A stretch of DNA of 32,747 bases, from contig JAESSS010000095.1 in the NCBI GenBank assembly GCA_016763975.1, forward strand, positions 1 through 32,747. Reading direction: 5' to 3'. The notes under the pieces are model-generated. The model made no database searches, was not told the origin of the DNA, and was given only the letters and a program-made list of their open reading frames with translations. How positions within the stretch are numbered: position 1 is the stretch's first letter; each line of letters starts with the position of its first letter. Positions 23,962-32,263 of this stretch are shown here, piece after piece. Source of the DNA: Candidatus Altimarinota bacterium. Lineage in GTDB: Bacteria > Patescibacteriota > Gracilibacteria > UBA1369 > LOWO2-01-FULL-3. Made by a program: the position numbers and the translations under genes.

Positions 23962-24549
23962 ATGTCAGGAATCATTGGTAAAAAAGTAGGCATGACTCGT
24001 CTTATCCAAGATGATGGTCGCGTGATCCCGGTAACAGTTATCGAGTGTGAACCTAACGAGGTTACACAAGTAAAGACAACTGAAACAGACGGATATCCGG
24101 CGATAGTCCTAGGTTTTTCTAAACTAAAGAAAGCTAAGAAGACCAAAAAGTTCTATCACCAAAAGGAGTTCCGTATCAAAGAGGATGAGCTCGAATCATA
24201 CAAGAAGGGTGATCAAATTACCCTCGAAAAGCTTATGGAAGAAAAGATCGTAAGAATTACAGCCGTTTCAAAAGGTAAAGGTTTCCAGGGTGTAATCAAA
24301 CGTCACAACTTCTCACGTGGACCGGAAACACATGGTTCTCACCATCATAGGCGTCCAGGTTCAATCGGAGCCTGTACTAAACCAGGAAGAGTAGCGAAAG
24401 GTAAGAAACTTCCAGGTCAAATGGGAAATAAACAAGTTACAGTTAATAAAGTAAAAATCAGCCACATTGATGTGTCAAAGAACCTTCTCTGTCTAAAGGG
24501 AGCGGTTCCAGGACCAAATGGAGGCATCATAATTATCAGAACATACTAA
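23962..24549 (+). CDS. rplC: 50S ribosomal protein L3
   Basis: L3 is an early assembly protein near the peptidyl-transferase centre. I start at ATG 23962 (MSGIIGKKVGMTRLIQDDGR, 195 aa), the family's normal start. In-frame codons upstream are leader. KGFQGVIKRHNFSRGPETHG, RRPGSIGA and KGKKLPGQMGNKQVTVNKVK are diagnostic. The stop overlaps the rplD start as TAATG. It heads the long ribosomal-protein operon here because rpsJ is separate. Confidence 0.97.
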   Translation: MSGIIGKKVGMTRLIQDDGRVIPVTVIECEPNEVTQVKTTETDGYPAIVLGFSKLKKAKKTKKFYHQKEFRIKEDELESYKKGDQITLEKLMEEKIVRITAVSKGKGFQGVIKRHNFSRGPETHGSHHHRRPGSIGACTKPGRVAKGKKLPGQMGNKQVTVNKVKISHIDVSKNLLCLKGAVPGPNGGIIIIRTY

Positions 24550-25184
24550 TGAAAGTCACTTTATACACACAAGCAGGAGACGAAAACGGAACAATGGAAT
24601 TGCCAGAAGCAATCTTTGACATCCCTTTCAACAAAGATTTAGTTCATCAAGCTCTTATGAGGCAGTTGGCTAATACACGATCTCCTATTGCTCACGTAAA
24701 AAACCGTTCAGCTGTAAGAGGTGGTGGTCGTAAACCTTTCCGTCAAAAAGGAACAGGTAATGCTAGGCAAGGTACCATCCGTGCACCACACATGCGTGGT
24801 GGTGGAGTAGTATTTGGTCCAAGTTCAGACCGAAACTTTGAAAAGGACATGCCTAAGAAACAAAGAAGAAAAGCTTTGTTCTGTGCACTTTCTCAAAAAG
24901 CACGCGAAGAAAACATTATTGTACTTGAATCATACGACGTAAAAGAGCCAAAGACCAAAGATCTAGCTGCTCTAATCACAAAACTACCAGTTGATAGAAA
25001 TGTCCTAATAGTTACTTCAGGAAAACATGTTGGCCTTAAGAAATCTAGTTCTAACCTCACTAACGCCAAGACTATTCAGGCTGCATACCTAAACATTCAC
25101 GATCTACAAAAATATAGAAAAATACTACTGATGAAAGATGCAGTAGCAAGAATTGAAGAGACTTTCCTAAGTAAAAAAGCATAA
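24549..25184 (+). CDS. rplD: 50S ribosomal protein L4
   Basis: L4 binds 23S rRNA and its long loop lines the exit tunnel. It has 211 aa. RSPIAHVKNRSAVRGGGRKP, FRQKGTGNARQGTIRAPHMR and GGGVVFGP form that loop. In some bacteria L4 also represses the S10 operon. It shares its start with the rplC stop (TAATG) and its stop with the rplW start. Confidence 0.96.
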   Translation: MKVTLYTQAGDENGTMELPEAIFDIPFNKDLVHQALMRQLANTRSPIAHVKNRSAVRGGGRKPFRQKGTGNARQGTIRAPHMRGGGVVFGPSSDRNFEKDMPKKQRRKALFCALSQKAREENIIVLESYDVKEPKTKDLAALITKLPVDRNVLIVTSGKHVGLKKSSSNLTNAKTIQAAYLNIHDLQKYRKILLMKDAVARIEETFLSKKA

Positions 25185-25495
25185 TGAAAAATTTTACAAC
25201 AATCATCAAAACAATCGTAACTGAAAAGAGCTCTATTCGTCAGGAATCTGGTCAATACACTTTCCTAGTGAAAAGAAGCGCTACAAAAATCGACATCAAG
25301 AATGCTGTTAAAGCTTTATACGGAGCAGACGTAGACCGAGTAAGAATCCTAATCTCACCTAAAAAGACTCGAATGTATGGAAGAGGACGGATAATGATCA
25401 AAAGACCCGTTCAAAAGAAAGCAATCGTTACTTTAAAAGGAAAACAAACAATCGATCCAAGTAAAATCCTAGAACATAAACCTAAGAAAAAATAA
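25184..25495 (+). CDS. rplW: 50S ribosomal protein L23
   Basis: L23 lies at the tunnel exit and docks trigger factor and SRP. The 103-aa protein has [20 protein letters not shown] at the start, [21 protein letters not shown] in the middle and a KTRMYGRGR loop, all typical. It is coupled on both sides by TAATG overlaps. Confidence 0.95.
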   Translation: MKNFTTIIKTIVTEKSSIRQESGQYTFLVKRSATKIDIKNAVKALYGADVDRVRILISPKKTRMYGRGRIMIKRPVQKKAIVTLKGKQTIDPSKILEHKPKKK

Positions 25496-26328
25496 TGGCT
25501 CTCAAGAAATTTAAACCAACAACGCCGGGTCGAAGACAGATGAGTGTCGCTTCATTTGAAGAACTCACTACTAATAAACCCCTAAAAAGTCTTACGCATA
25601 TTAAGAAGAAGATTACTGGACGTAATAATTCTGGGCGTATCACTGTTCGTCATCGAGGTGGAGGATGCAAAAGACTCTATCGTATGATGGATTTCAAGAG
25701 AACTGACAAAGCTGGTATCGAAGGAACTGTAGCTACAGTTGAGTACGATCCAAATAGAACAGCTTACATTATCTTGGTTAACTACAGAGATGGTGAAAAG
25801 AGATATCACATCGCTCCAACAGGAGTGGTGGTAGGAGACAAAATTATGACAGCCGAAAAAGCAAAGATCAAAGTAGGAAATCGTATGCAAATGATCAATA
25901 TCCCAGTTGGTTACAATATCTACAACGTCGAGCTCCACGTAGGCAAAGGTGGGCAAATGGGACGTTCAGCAGGTACTGCAATTAAACTTGTTTCTCTCGA
26001 GGGCGATCACGCTCAAATTTTGATGCCTTCAGGAGAGGTAAGACTCGTAAGTAAAAAAGCTTACGCGACTATCGGAACTGTCAGTAATGGCGATCATTCA
26101 AACATTAAGATCGGTAAAGCTGGTAGAAAAAGACACCTCGGTCGTCGTCCTCAAGTTAGAGGTAAGGCCATGAATACAGTTGATCATCCACATGGTGGTG
26201 GTGAGGGTGGAGCGCCAATCGGCCTCAAACATCCTAAAACCCCTTGGGGAATGCCAGCTCTTGGATTCAAGACTCGCAGAAGACACTATACTGATAAGAT
26301 GATCGTCAAAGATCGCAGACGCAAATAA
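25495..26328 (+). CDS. rplB: 50S ribosomal protein L2
   Basis: L2 is needed for subunit association and peptidyl transfer. Length 277 aa is normal. [40 protein letters not shown] and [20 protein letters not shown] (with the key His) are the hallmarks. Its start overlaps the rplW stop (TAATG), and rpsS begins 10 nt after its stop. Confidence 0.97.
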   Translation: MALKKFKPTTPGRRQMSVASFEELTTNKPLKSLTHIKKKITGRNNSGRITVRHRGGGCKRLYRMMDFKRTDKAGIEGTVATVEYDPNRTAYIILVNYRDGEKRYHIAPTGVVVGDKIMTAEKAKIKVGNRMQMINIPVGYNIYNVELHVGKGGQMGRSAGTAIKLVSLEGDHAQILMPSGEVRLVSKKAYATIGTVSNGDHSNIKIGKAGRKRHLGRRPQVRGKAMNTVDHPHGGGEGGAPIGLKHPKTPWGMPALGFKTRRRHYTDKMIVKDRRRK

Positions 26329-26338
26329 CCCATACTAA

Positions 26339-26608
26339 ATGTCTAGAAGCTCAAAAAAAGGACCATTCGTTGACCCTAAACTGATTAAGAAAGTCGACAG
26401 ACTAAACGACGGTGGACAAAAAAGACCAATCAAGACATGGGCAAGAAGCTCTGCTATCCCACCTGAATTCGTTGGACACACATTCGCTGTCCACAATGGA
26501 AAACAATTTATTCCTGTCTTCGTTACTGAAACTATGGTTGGGCACAAACTCGGAGAGTTCTCCCCTACTAAGATATTCAGAGGACATGGAGGTAAACTAG
26601 CTAAATAA
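26339..26608 (+). CDS. rpsS: 30S ribosomal protein S19
   Basis: S19 pairs with S13 in the 30S head. The 89-aa protein begins [19 protein letters not shown] and shows [24 protein letters not shown], split here as [16 protein letters not shown] and [16 protein letters not shown]. It is followed by a 65-nt spacer that holds two hairpins. Confidence 0.96.
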   Translation: MSRSSKKGPFVDPKLIKKVDRLNDGGQKRPIKTWARSSAIPPEFVGHTFAVHNGKQFIPVFVTETMVGHKLGEFSPTKIFRGHGGKLAK

Positions 26609-26655
26609 CAGCCCCGCAGCGTTAGCGGAGGGGCCGGAGATCAGCAAAGCTGATC
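26606..26655 (+). repeat. Two hairpins between rpsS and rplV (dispersed element, copy 1)
   Basis: The rpsS stop begins TAACA. Then a 24-nt element (26611-26634) has GCCCC paired with GGGGC and an inner AGC/AGC-flanked loop. A second perfect hairpin follows: GATCAGC-AAA-GCTGATC (26639-26655). No U-tract follows. A near copy of the first hairpin occurs inside rpsE at 32151. Confidence 0.7.
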
Positions 26656-26673
26656 GACCTAAATCTAAAAACA

Positions 26674-27090
26674 ATGAAAGCAAAACTATCACAAGTCAGA
26701 ATCTCACCAAAAAAAGCAAATCTTATTGCTCAATTAGTTCGCAATATGCACACTGCTGAAGCAATACAAATACTTACTTTTACACAAAAGAAATCTGCTC
26801 CTGTACTAAAAAAACTTATCGAGTCAGCAGTAGCTAACGCAAAGAACAATTTCAAGCAAAAACCTGAAGAACTTTACATCAAAGAAATCATCGTAACAGA
26901 AGGCCCAACACTAAAACGAAGCCTCCCTGTATCAAAAGGACGTACTCACCCTATCCTCAAAAGGACATCACATATTACAGTAACTGTTGAATCACGTAAT
27001 GTTGTGAGCGCGCCTACAGAGGCAAAGGAAGAAGAAGCAAAGACTGAAGAAGACCCAAAGGCTGAAAAAGAAGAAACAGTCAAAAAATAA
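26674..27090 (+). CDS. rplV: 50S ribosomal protein L22
   Basis: L22 lines the exit tunnel. The core is normal: MKAKLSQVRISPKKANLIAQ, ESAVANAKNNF and KEIIVTEGPTLKRS, with its tunnel hairpin, then ILKRTSHITV. After about residue 112 comes an added Glu/Lys/Ala-rich tail (EAKEEEAKTEEDPKAE and on) of some 25 residues that is not part of the usual fold. Total 138 aa. Confidence 0.95.
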   Translation: MKAKLSQVRISPKKANLIAQLVRNMHTAEAIQILTFTQKKSAPVLKKLIESAVANAKNNFKQKPEELYIKEIIVTEGPTLKRSLPVSKGRTHPILKRTSHITVTVESRNVVSAPTEAKEEEAKTEEDPKAEKEETVKK

Positions 27091-27113
27091 TTCTTAAATA
27101 ACACCCCCTAAGT

Positions 27114-27794
27114 ATGGGACAAAAGGTAAATCCAAAAGTAATCAGACTCGGAATAACAAGAGATTGGGACTCCAAGTGGTACGCAGGAAAAGGTAAATAT
27201 GCTAAGCATCTTCACCAAGACATTGCTATCGAAAAAATGCTTAGAGCAGAATTGGATAAAGACGGTCTCTCAACTATCGAAATACTTAGAACCCAGGGTA
27301 AGATCATTCTAAATATTCACACTGCAAAACCAGGTTTAATCATTGGTCGTGGTGGAGAATTGATCGAAAAACTTAAAGATAAACTAAAAAAACAATTCAG
27401 AGAATCATTCGCAGTAAATATTAAAGAAGTTAAAAAGCCAACGCTTGATGCTCAAATCGTAGCAACAGGCATCGCCAATCAAGTAGAACGTAGAATCTCT
27501 TACAGAAGAGCAGCCAAGGTTGCTATCGAAAAAACAATTGAAGCTGGAGCAGGTGGAATTAAGATCTACCTGGGAGGACGTTTGAACGGAGTGGAAATTT
27601 CTAGAGGAGAATTCTTCTCTCAAGGAAAGATCCCCCTTCACACTTTCCGTGCTGACATTGATTACGCTTCTGTAGCAGCAGCTACAACTTATGGCAAAAT
27701 CGGTATTAAAGTTTGGATCTACAAAGGAGAAGTCTTCAAAAAGGACCTCGAAGCCAAACTTAAACAACAAATTGAAGAACTTAAACAAGCCTAA
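27114..27794 (+). CDS. rpsC: 30S ribosomal protein S3
   Basis: S3 forms part of the mRNA entry channel. [20 protein letters not shown] is the typical start, [15 protein letters not shown] is the KH motif, and [20 protein letters not shown] with [16 protein letters not shown] closes the core. It has 226 aa. rplP starts 8 nt after its stop. Confidence 0.97.
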   Translation: MGQKVNPKVIRLGITRDWDSKWYAGKGKYAKHLHQDIAIEKMLRAELDKDGLSTIEILRTQGKIILNIHTAKPGLIIGRGGELIEKLKDKLKKQFRESFAVNIKEVKKPTLDAQIVATGIANQVERRISYRRAAKVAIEKTIEAGAGGIKIYLGGRLNGVEISRGEFFSQGKIPLHTFRADIDYASVAAATTYGKIGIKVWIYKGEVFKKDLEAKLKQQIEELKQA

Positions 27795-27802
27795 CCTACA
27801 CC

Positions 27803-28225
27803 ATGTTACAACCACGAAAGCAGAAATACAGAAGACACTTCAGAGATCGCTCTGGAATCCAAGGAGTAGCCTTCAGAGGCACTCAGATTGCATTCGGGAC
27901 TTACGGTCTAAAAGCCCAAGGTTCAGCTGAGATCACTTCACGTCAAATTGAAGCGGCTCGTAGAACTATGACTCGACACACAAAACGTGGAGGTAAAATC
28001 TGGATCCGTATCTTCCCTCACAAAACGATCACAAGAAAAGCATCAGAAGTGCCAATGGGATCAGGTAAAGGAGCTCCAGATCACCATGTAGCAGTTGTGA
28101 AAGCTGGAACAATTATCTTTGAAATGGAAGGTGTTACCATCGAAGTTGCTAAAGAGGCAATGAGACTTGCAGCCCACAAACTACCGCTAAAATGCAAATT
28201 CATAAATAATAATGACCGATCATGA
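27803..28225 (+). CDS. rplP: 50S ribosomal protein L16
   Basis: L16 sits beside the A-site tRNA elbow. [19 protein letters not shown] is the start, and [20 protein letters not shown] and [20 protein letters not shown] are diagnostic. It has 140 aa. It ends with TGA, overlapping the rpmC ATG as ATGA. Confidence 0.96.
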   Translation: MLQPRKQKYRRHFRDRSGIQGVAFRGTQIAFGTYGLKAQGSAEITSRQIEAARRTMTRHTKRGGKIWIRIFPHKTITRKASEVPMGSGKGAPDHHVAVVKAGTIIFEMEGVTIEVAKEAMRLAAHKLPLKCKFINNNDRS

Positions 28226-28455
28226 AGACACTTATTGAGCTCAAAAAACTAGATGAAGCCAAATTAATGACAGAATTACTTGATATTAGTAAAAAGCTCG
28301 CTAAGATACGCTTCGATGTAGACAACGGGCATGCAAAGAATCATCACGAAATTAAAAACTACAGAGCTCAAATCGCACGTATCAAAACACTGATGACTCA
28401 AATGAGATCCACAGTTAAAGAAGAGCCAGTAGTAGTAGCAGAAGAAGCTGCCTAA
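28222..28455 (+). CDS. rpmC: 50S ribosomal protein L29
   Basis: L29 is a two-helix protein near the tunnel exit. The 77-aa product fits in size and position: an N-terminal helix [20 protein letters not shown], then [19 protein letters not shown] and [11 protein letters not shown]. It is longer than usual by a short Val/Glu tail ([11 protein letters not shown]). It is coupled to rplP by an ATGA overlap. Confidence 0.9.
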   Translation: MKTLIELKKLDEAKLMTELLDISKKLAKIRFDVDNGHAKNHHEIKNYRAQIARIKTLMTQMRSTVKEEPVVVAEEAA

Positions 28456-28467
28456 CCTAAACCAATT

Positions 28468-28707
28468 ATGAGATCAAAAAAAGGAATCGTATCCAGCACA
28501 AAACAAGAGAAGACAATTGTAGTAACAGTTCACACCTACAAGAATCATCCAAAATACAAGAAGAGATATCGTGTATCACGAAAATTCCACGTTCATAACC
28601 CTGAAGAAAAGGCATTCGAACTTGGAGACACTGTGACATTCTACGAAACAGCACCTATCTCTAAACTTAAAAAGTGGACACTAATAGAACCACAACCAAC
28701 TAAATAA
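28468..28707 (+). CDS. rpsQ: 30S ribosomal protein S17
   Basis: S17 is an early 30S assembly protein with an OB fold. It has 79 aa. [39 protein letters not shown] and [20 protein letters not shown] match the family. Its stop overlaps the rplN start (TAATG). Confidence 0.95.
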   Translation: MRSKKGIVSSTKQEKTIVVTVHTYKNHPKYKKRYRVSRKFHVHNPEEKAFELGDTVTFYETAPISKLKKWTLIEPQPTK

Positions 28708-29075
28708 TGATTCAATCAGAAACAGTACTAAAAGTAGCAGACAACACTGGAGCCAAAGTGGTGAAATGTATTAAAGTTCTCGGTGGCTCAAAGAAAAGAT
28801 ACGCTCGTCTTGGAGACCTAGTAGTGGTAGCAGTAAAAGTTGCTAGCCCTAAAGGAATCGTAAAGAAGAAATCCGTAGAAAGAGGTGTTGTTGTAAGACA
28901 AGTAAAAGAATTCTCAAGAAAAGATGGATCAACAATCAAATTCGACGAAAATGCTATCGTACTAGTTAACGCAGACGGACAACCAAAAGGAACTCGTGTA
29001 TTTGGTCCAGTAGCAAGAGAACTACGTGAACGAGGTTATCAAAAAATCATTTCCCTAGCACCAGAAGTATTATGA
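28707..29075 (+). CDS. rplN: 50S ribosomal protein L14
   Basis: L14 contacts 16S rRNA across the subunit interface. The 122 aa are exactly the family length: [20 protein letters not shown] at the start, [17 protein letters not shown] in the middle and [10 protein letters not shown] at the end. The conserved C-terminus is followed at once by TGA, good evidence that UGA is a stop here. It overlaps rplX by ATGA. Confidence 0.97.
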   Translation: MIQSETVLKVADNTGAKVVKCIKVLGGSKKRYARLGDLVVVAVKVASPKGIVKKKSVERGVVVRQVKEFSRKDGSTIKFDENAIVLVNADGQPKGTRVFGPVARELRERGYQKIISLAPEVL

Positions 29076-29395
29076 AAATCAAACTAAACGACAACGTAGT
29101 CGTCATAGCAGGCAAAGACAAAGGAAAAACTGGTAAAATCATGAAACTTCTACGTAAACAAAATAAAGTTGTAGTAGAAAAAGTAAACATTCGTACAAAA
29201 CACATCAAAAAGACATCAGAACGTCCAGGTGAAATCGTAAAATACGAAGCACCATTCAGTGCCTCAAACGTTATGCTCGTCTGTCCAGAAACAAAGAAGA
29301 GAACAAGAATTGGATATGAAAAATCAGAAAACGGTAAAAAAATGAGGATTTCCAAAAAAAGTAAAAAAACATTAGATATAATCACTAAGAAGTAA
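29072..29395 (+). CDS. rplX: 50S ribosomal protein L24
   Basis: L24 starts 50S assembly. It has 107 aa. The KOW motif [20 protein letters not shown] is at the start, followed by [14 protein letters not shown] and [20 protein letters not shown]. It is coupled to rplN, and rplE starts 1 nt after its stop. Confidence 0.95.
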   Translation: MKIKLNDNVVVIAGKDKGKTGKIMKLLRKQNKVVVEKVNIRTKHIKKTSERPGEIVKYEAPFSASNVMLVCPETKKRTRIGYEKSENGKKMRISKKSKKTLDIITKK

Positions 29396-29396
29396 C

Positions 29397-29951
29397 ATGG
29401 CTAAAGCTGAAATTAAAAATTTGCAAACTAGATTCAAAGAAGACATTGCTCCTAAGCTTAAAGAAGAACTAGGACTAAACAATGTAATGTCTGTTCCTAA
29501 ACTGTCCAAAGTTGTTATCAACTCAGGAATCAGTCACGATCAAAAGAAAGACTACCAACACATCGTAGAAAACTTAACTCTTATTGCTGGTCAAAAACCA
29601 ACAGTGAACAGATCTAAACTATCAGTTTCTAACTTCAAAATTCGTGAAGGAGACGTAGTTGGAGCCTCTGTCACTCTAAGAGGAAAAGCAATGTACGACT
29701 TCATCAACAAGCTAGTAAACATAGTATTCCCCCGTGTACGTGATTTCCGAGGAATCTCTCCTAAATCATTCGACGGTCAAGGTAACTACAGCGTTGGATT
29801 CAAAGAACACGTTATGTTCCCAGAAATCAGCCCTGACGACATCCTCAAAATTCACGGACTGCAAGTTTGTATCTCTACAACTGCAAAAACCGAGGATGAA
29901 GGCAAAGCACTACTAACTGCACTCGGATTCCCATTTAAAAAACAATTATAA
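29397..29951 (+). CDS. rplE: 50S ribosomal protein L5
   Basis: L5 binds 5S rRNA and forms the bridge to S13. It has 184 aa. VPKLSKVVINSGIS, GQKPTVNRSKLSVSNFKIRE, VGASVTLRGKAMYDFI and PRVRDFRGISPKSFDGQGNY are diagnostic. Confidence 0.97.
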   Translation: MAKAEIKNLQTRFKEDIAPKLKEELGLNNVMSVPKLSKVVINSGISHDQKKDYQHIVENLTLIAGQKPTVNRSKLSVSNFKIREGDVVGASVTLRGKAMYDFINKLVNIVFPRVRDFRGISPKSFDGQGNYSVGFKEHVMFPEISPDDILKIHGLQVCISTTAKTEDEGKALLTALGFPFKKQL

Positions 29952-29960
29952 TCACTCAAA

Positions 29961-30185
29961 ATGGCTAGAACAGCACTAAAAGTAAAGAATCAGAAAAGAA
30001 AAGCACGCGCAACACGTCAACATGCGCAAGGCAAGAAAATCACAAATTCAACAAAAGTGTATAATATCTGTCCATTATGTGGTAAAAATGGCTCATACAT
30101 GAGGAAATTCGAAATGTGCCGTATTTGTTTCAGAGAACTAGCCAGCAATGGAAAAATAATGGGAGTAACTAAATCATCCTGGTAA
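29961..30185 (+). CDS. rpsN: 30S ribosomal protein S14, zinc-binding type
   Basis: S14 is in the 30S head. Cys37, Cys40, Cys53 and Cys56 ([20 protein letters not shown]) form the zinc site of the Zn-type family. The 74 aa are longer than the usual 61, owing to a basic N-terminal part. [18 protein letters not shown] is the normal end. A 64-nt spacer with two hairpins follows. Confidence 0.95.
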   Translation: MARTALKVKNQKRKARATRQHAQGKKITNSTKVYNICPLCGKNGSYMRKFEMCRICFRELASNGKIMGVTKSSW

Positions 30186-30226
30186 CAGCCCGCGCAAAGC
30201 GCAGGGCCGCGTAGCCCCAAAGGGGC
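30183..30226 (+). repeat. Two hairpins between rpsN and rpsH (related element)
   Basis: After TAACA at the rpsN stop, GCCCGCGC-AAA-GCGC(A)GGGC (30188-30207) forms an 8-bp stem with one bulge. A second, GCCCC-AAA-GGGGC (30214-30226), follows. The arrangement (TAACA, GC-rich hairpin, second AAA-loop hairpin) copies that between rpsS and rplV, though the bases differ. No U-tract. Confidence 0.65.
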
Positions 30227-30249
30227 AAGCCAAATAACTAATCAAAACC

Positions 30250-30633
30250 ATGCATACAGATCCAATCGCAGACCTACTAACAAGAATCCGAAACGCCGGA
30301 AAGGCACAACACGACGTTGTTAGAGCTCCATATTCAACAATCAAAGAAGCTATACTCAAAGTAATGAAGAAAATGAAATTCATCGAAGCTTACAAAGTCG
30401 AAGGTGAAGGAATCGCAAAAGAAGTAGTAATAACACTAAAAGAAGACCGTACTCAAATGACTATAAAAAGAATTTCAAAACCTGGACAAAGGATTTATGT
30501 TAAAAAAGACCAACTAAGAGTTATCAAAAGCGGACTAGGAATCACTATTCTCTCGACTTCTAAAGGAATTATGACTAATCTAGACGCTCATAGAGAAGGT
30601 ATCGGAGGAGAATTACTATGTGAAATATACTAA
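30250..30633 (+). CDS. rpsH: 30S ribosomal protein S8
   Basis: S8 binds the central domain of 16S rRNA. In E. coli it represses the spc operon. It has 127 aa. MHTDPIADLLTRIRNAGKAQ is the start, RISKPGQRIYVKKDQL is in the middle, and LGITILSTSKGIMTNLDA with the family C-terminus GGELLCEIY closes it. Confidence 0.96.
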   Translation: MHTDPIADLLTRIRNAGKAQHDVVRAPYSTIKEAILKVMKKMKFIEAYKVEGEGIAKEVVITLKEDRTQMTIKRISKPGQRIYVKKDQLRVIKSGLGITILSTSKGIMTNLDAHREGIGGELLCEIY

Positions 30634-30636
30634 CAA

Positions 30637-30649
30637 TCTGCACAGCAGA
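30637..30649 (+). repeat. Small hairpin between rpsH and rplF
   Basis: TCTGC-ACA-GCAGA is a perfect 5-bp stem with a three-base loop, just after the rpsH stop (again in a TAACA context). It is weaker than the hairpins after rpsS and rpsN. Confidence 0.45.
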
Positions 30650-30663
30650 CCTAACTAACTACC

Positions 30664-31215
30664 ATGTCACGAATCGGAAAACAACCAATAGAGATAACAA
30701 GCGGCGTAACTGTTGAAGTCAGCGGTCAAACTATTACTGTCAAAGGTTCTAAAGGAGAACTTAAGAGAGAAATACACCCAATGATCAAAGCTGAAGTCAA
30801 AGACAATGAAATTATTGTTACTAGACCTGACGAAAGCAAAGAAGCTCGTTCACTTCACGGACTAACACGCACTCTACTCTCAAACATGGTTGAAGGAGTA
30901 TCAAAAGGATTCGAAAAACACCTAGAAATTATCGGAGTTGGTTACAGAGCTAAACCAAGCAAGAACAGCATTGAGCTAACTCTTGGATTCTCTCACCCGG
31001 TAAAATACCAAGCAGACAAAGATATTGAATTCGTACAAGACCCAAACAACAAACAAATAATTATCGTAAAAGGAATTGATAAAGAAAAAGTCGGACAAGT
31101 AGCAGCTAAAATACGTTCATACAAAAAACCTGAACCGTACAAAGGTAAAGGAATTCGTTATGTCGGAGAGCACGTAGCTAGAAAAGCCGGCAAAGCAGCA
31201 GCAAAAGCAGCCTAA
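30664..31215 (+). CDS. rplF: 50S ribosomal protein L6
   Basis: L6 lies near the factor-binding site. It has 183 aa. MSRIGKQPIEITSGVTVEVS, TVKGSKGELKREIHP, SLHGLTRTLLSNMVEGV and the C-terminal PEPYKGKGIRYVGEHVARKA with the family GK motif are seen. A short Ala/Lys tail ends it. Confidence 0.96.
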   Translation: MSRIGKQPIEITSGVTVEVSGQTITVKGSKGELKREIHPMIKAEVKDNEIIVTRPDESKEARSLHGLTRTLLSNMVEGVSKGFEKHLEIIGVGYRAKPSKNSIELTLGFSHPVKYQADKDIEFVQDPNNKQIIIVKGIDKEKVGQVAAKIRSYKKPEPYKGKGIRYVGEHVARKAGKAAAKAA

Positions 31216-31228
31216 CTAAACAATAATA

Positions 31229-31573
31229 ATGCCTACAAAAAAATACACATTAAGGAAAAGAAGACATCATAAGATTAGAGCTAAAATCTCTGGTACAGCT
31301 GAACGCCCAAGACTAGTTGTCTTCCGCAGTCTCAACTCTATCTATGCTCAACTTATTGATGACACAACAGGTACTACAATCGCCAACGCATCTGACGTTA
31401 AAGCCAAAAAAGGTACAAAAACTGAAAAGGCTACAACAGTTGGCACAGAACTTGCAAAAGCAGCTTCTGCTAAAAAAGTAACTACAGTAGTTTTCGACCG
31501 AAACGGCTACAAATTTCACGGCCGTGTAAAAGCACTAGCCGAAGCAGCACGCGAAGGCGGACTAAAAATCTAA
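31229..31573 (+). CDS. rplR: 50S ribosomal protein L18
   Basis: L18 binds 5S rRNA together with L5. It has 114 aa. [57 protein letters not shown] and REGGLKI are the family signatures. Confidence 0.96.
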   Translation: MPTKKYTLRKRRHHKIRAKISGTAERPRLVVFRSLNSIYAQLIDDTTGTTIANASDVKAKKGTKTEKATTVGTELAKAASAKKVTTVVFDRNGYKFHGRVKALAEAAREGGLKI

Positions 31574-31588
31574 CAACAACTAATAACT

Positions 31589-32239
31589 ATGCCTAAACCA
31601 GCTCACAAAAAAGGAAGATTCCACAAAAGAGAACCAAAGGAATACGAAGAAGAAGTAATACAGATTGATCGTGTTACTAGAGTAGTAAAAGGTGGACGTA
31701 AGCTTAGATTCAGAGCAACTGTAGTTATTGGTAATAGAAAAGGAAAAGTTGGAATTGGAATCGGAAAATCACACGAAGTTACTGGTGCTATCCAAAAAGG
31801 TATCGCCAAAGCAAAAAGAAACCTAATCACAGTACCAATCGATGGAACAACAGTTCCACACGATTTAAAAATCAAATTCAAGGCATCAAAGATTCTCTTT
31901 ATCCCTGCTGGACCTGGTACAGGTATCATCGCTGGAGGAGCTATCCGCAAAATCCTTGAACTAACAGGAATCAAAGACATTCTTTCAAAATCATACGGAA
32001 CAACTAATAAAGTAAACAACACAAAAGCCACTTTCAAAGCACTCGGAATGTTTAGAGTAACTCCGGGAATGGCAAAACGTAAAAAAGCTAGCGCTGCAAA
32101 ACGTATCGAAAAAACTGCAGCAAAACCTACAGAAAAAACAGAAGCTAACAGCCCCGCAGCACCAGCGAAGGGGCCCTCAAAAAAAGATGAAAACCCTACA
32201 AAAAAAGTTGAAGACAAAAAAGAAGAAATCAAAAAGTAG
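31589..32239 (+). CDS. rpsE: 30S ribosomal protein S5 with extended C-terminal tail
   Basis: S5 controls accuracy at the decoding site. The core (about 1-165) is normal: RVTRVVKGGRKLRFRATVVI, GNRKGKVGIGIGKSHEV, IPAGPGTGIIAGGAIRKILE and TKATFKALGMFRVTPG. An added tail of about 50 Lys/Ala/Glu/Pro residues follows. Part of that tail (NSPAAPAKGP) is coded by a 24-nt hairpin element nearly identical to the one between rpsS and rplV. In most bacteria rpmD would come next; here rplO follows after 24 nt. Confidence 0.96.
   Translation: MPKPAHKKGRFHKREPKEYEEEVIQIDRVTRVVKGGRKLRFRATVVIGNRKGKVGIGIGKSHEVTGAIQKGIAKAKRNLITVPIDGTTVPHDLKIKFKASKILFIPAGPGTGIIAGGAIRKILELTGIKDILSKSYGTTNKVNNTKATFKALGMFRVTPGMAKRKKASAAKRIEKTAAKPTEKTEANSPAAPAKGPSKKDENPTKKVEDKKEEIKK
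32146..32174 (+). repeat. Dispersed hairpin element inside rpsE (copy 3)
   Basis: TAACA followed by a 24-nt unit (32151-32174) with GCCCC and GGGGC ends matches the rpsS-rplV copy at 20 of 24 positions. The differences lie in the loop and one stem-interior base. Here TAACA is read out of frame (GCT AAC AGC), so the element became coding sequence. Confidence 0.65.
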
Positions 32240-32263
32240 AATAACAACAGCTAATTAAATATA

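Noticed and set aside
31603-32247. A 214-codon open frame on the minus strand opposite rpsE
   Set aside because: Its text is the low-complexity mirror of a Lys-rich gene (Phe, Leu, Ser, Val-rich) and it has no promoter. rpsE is certain.
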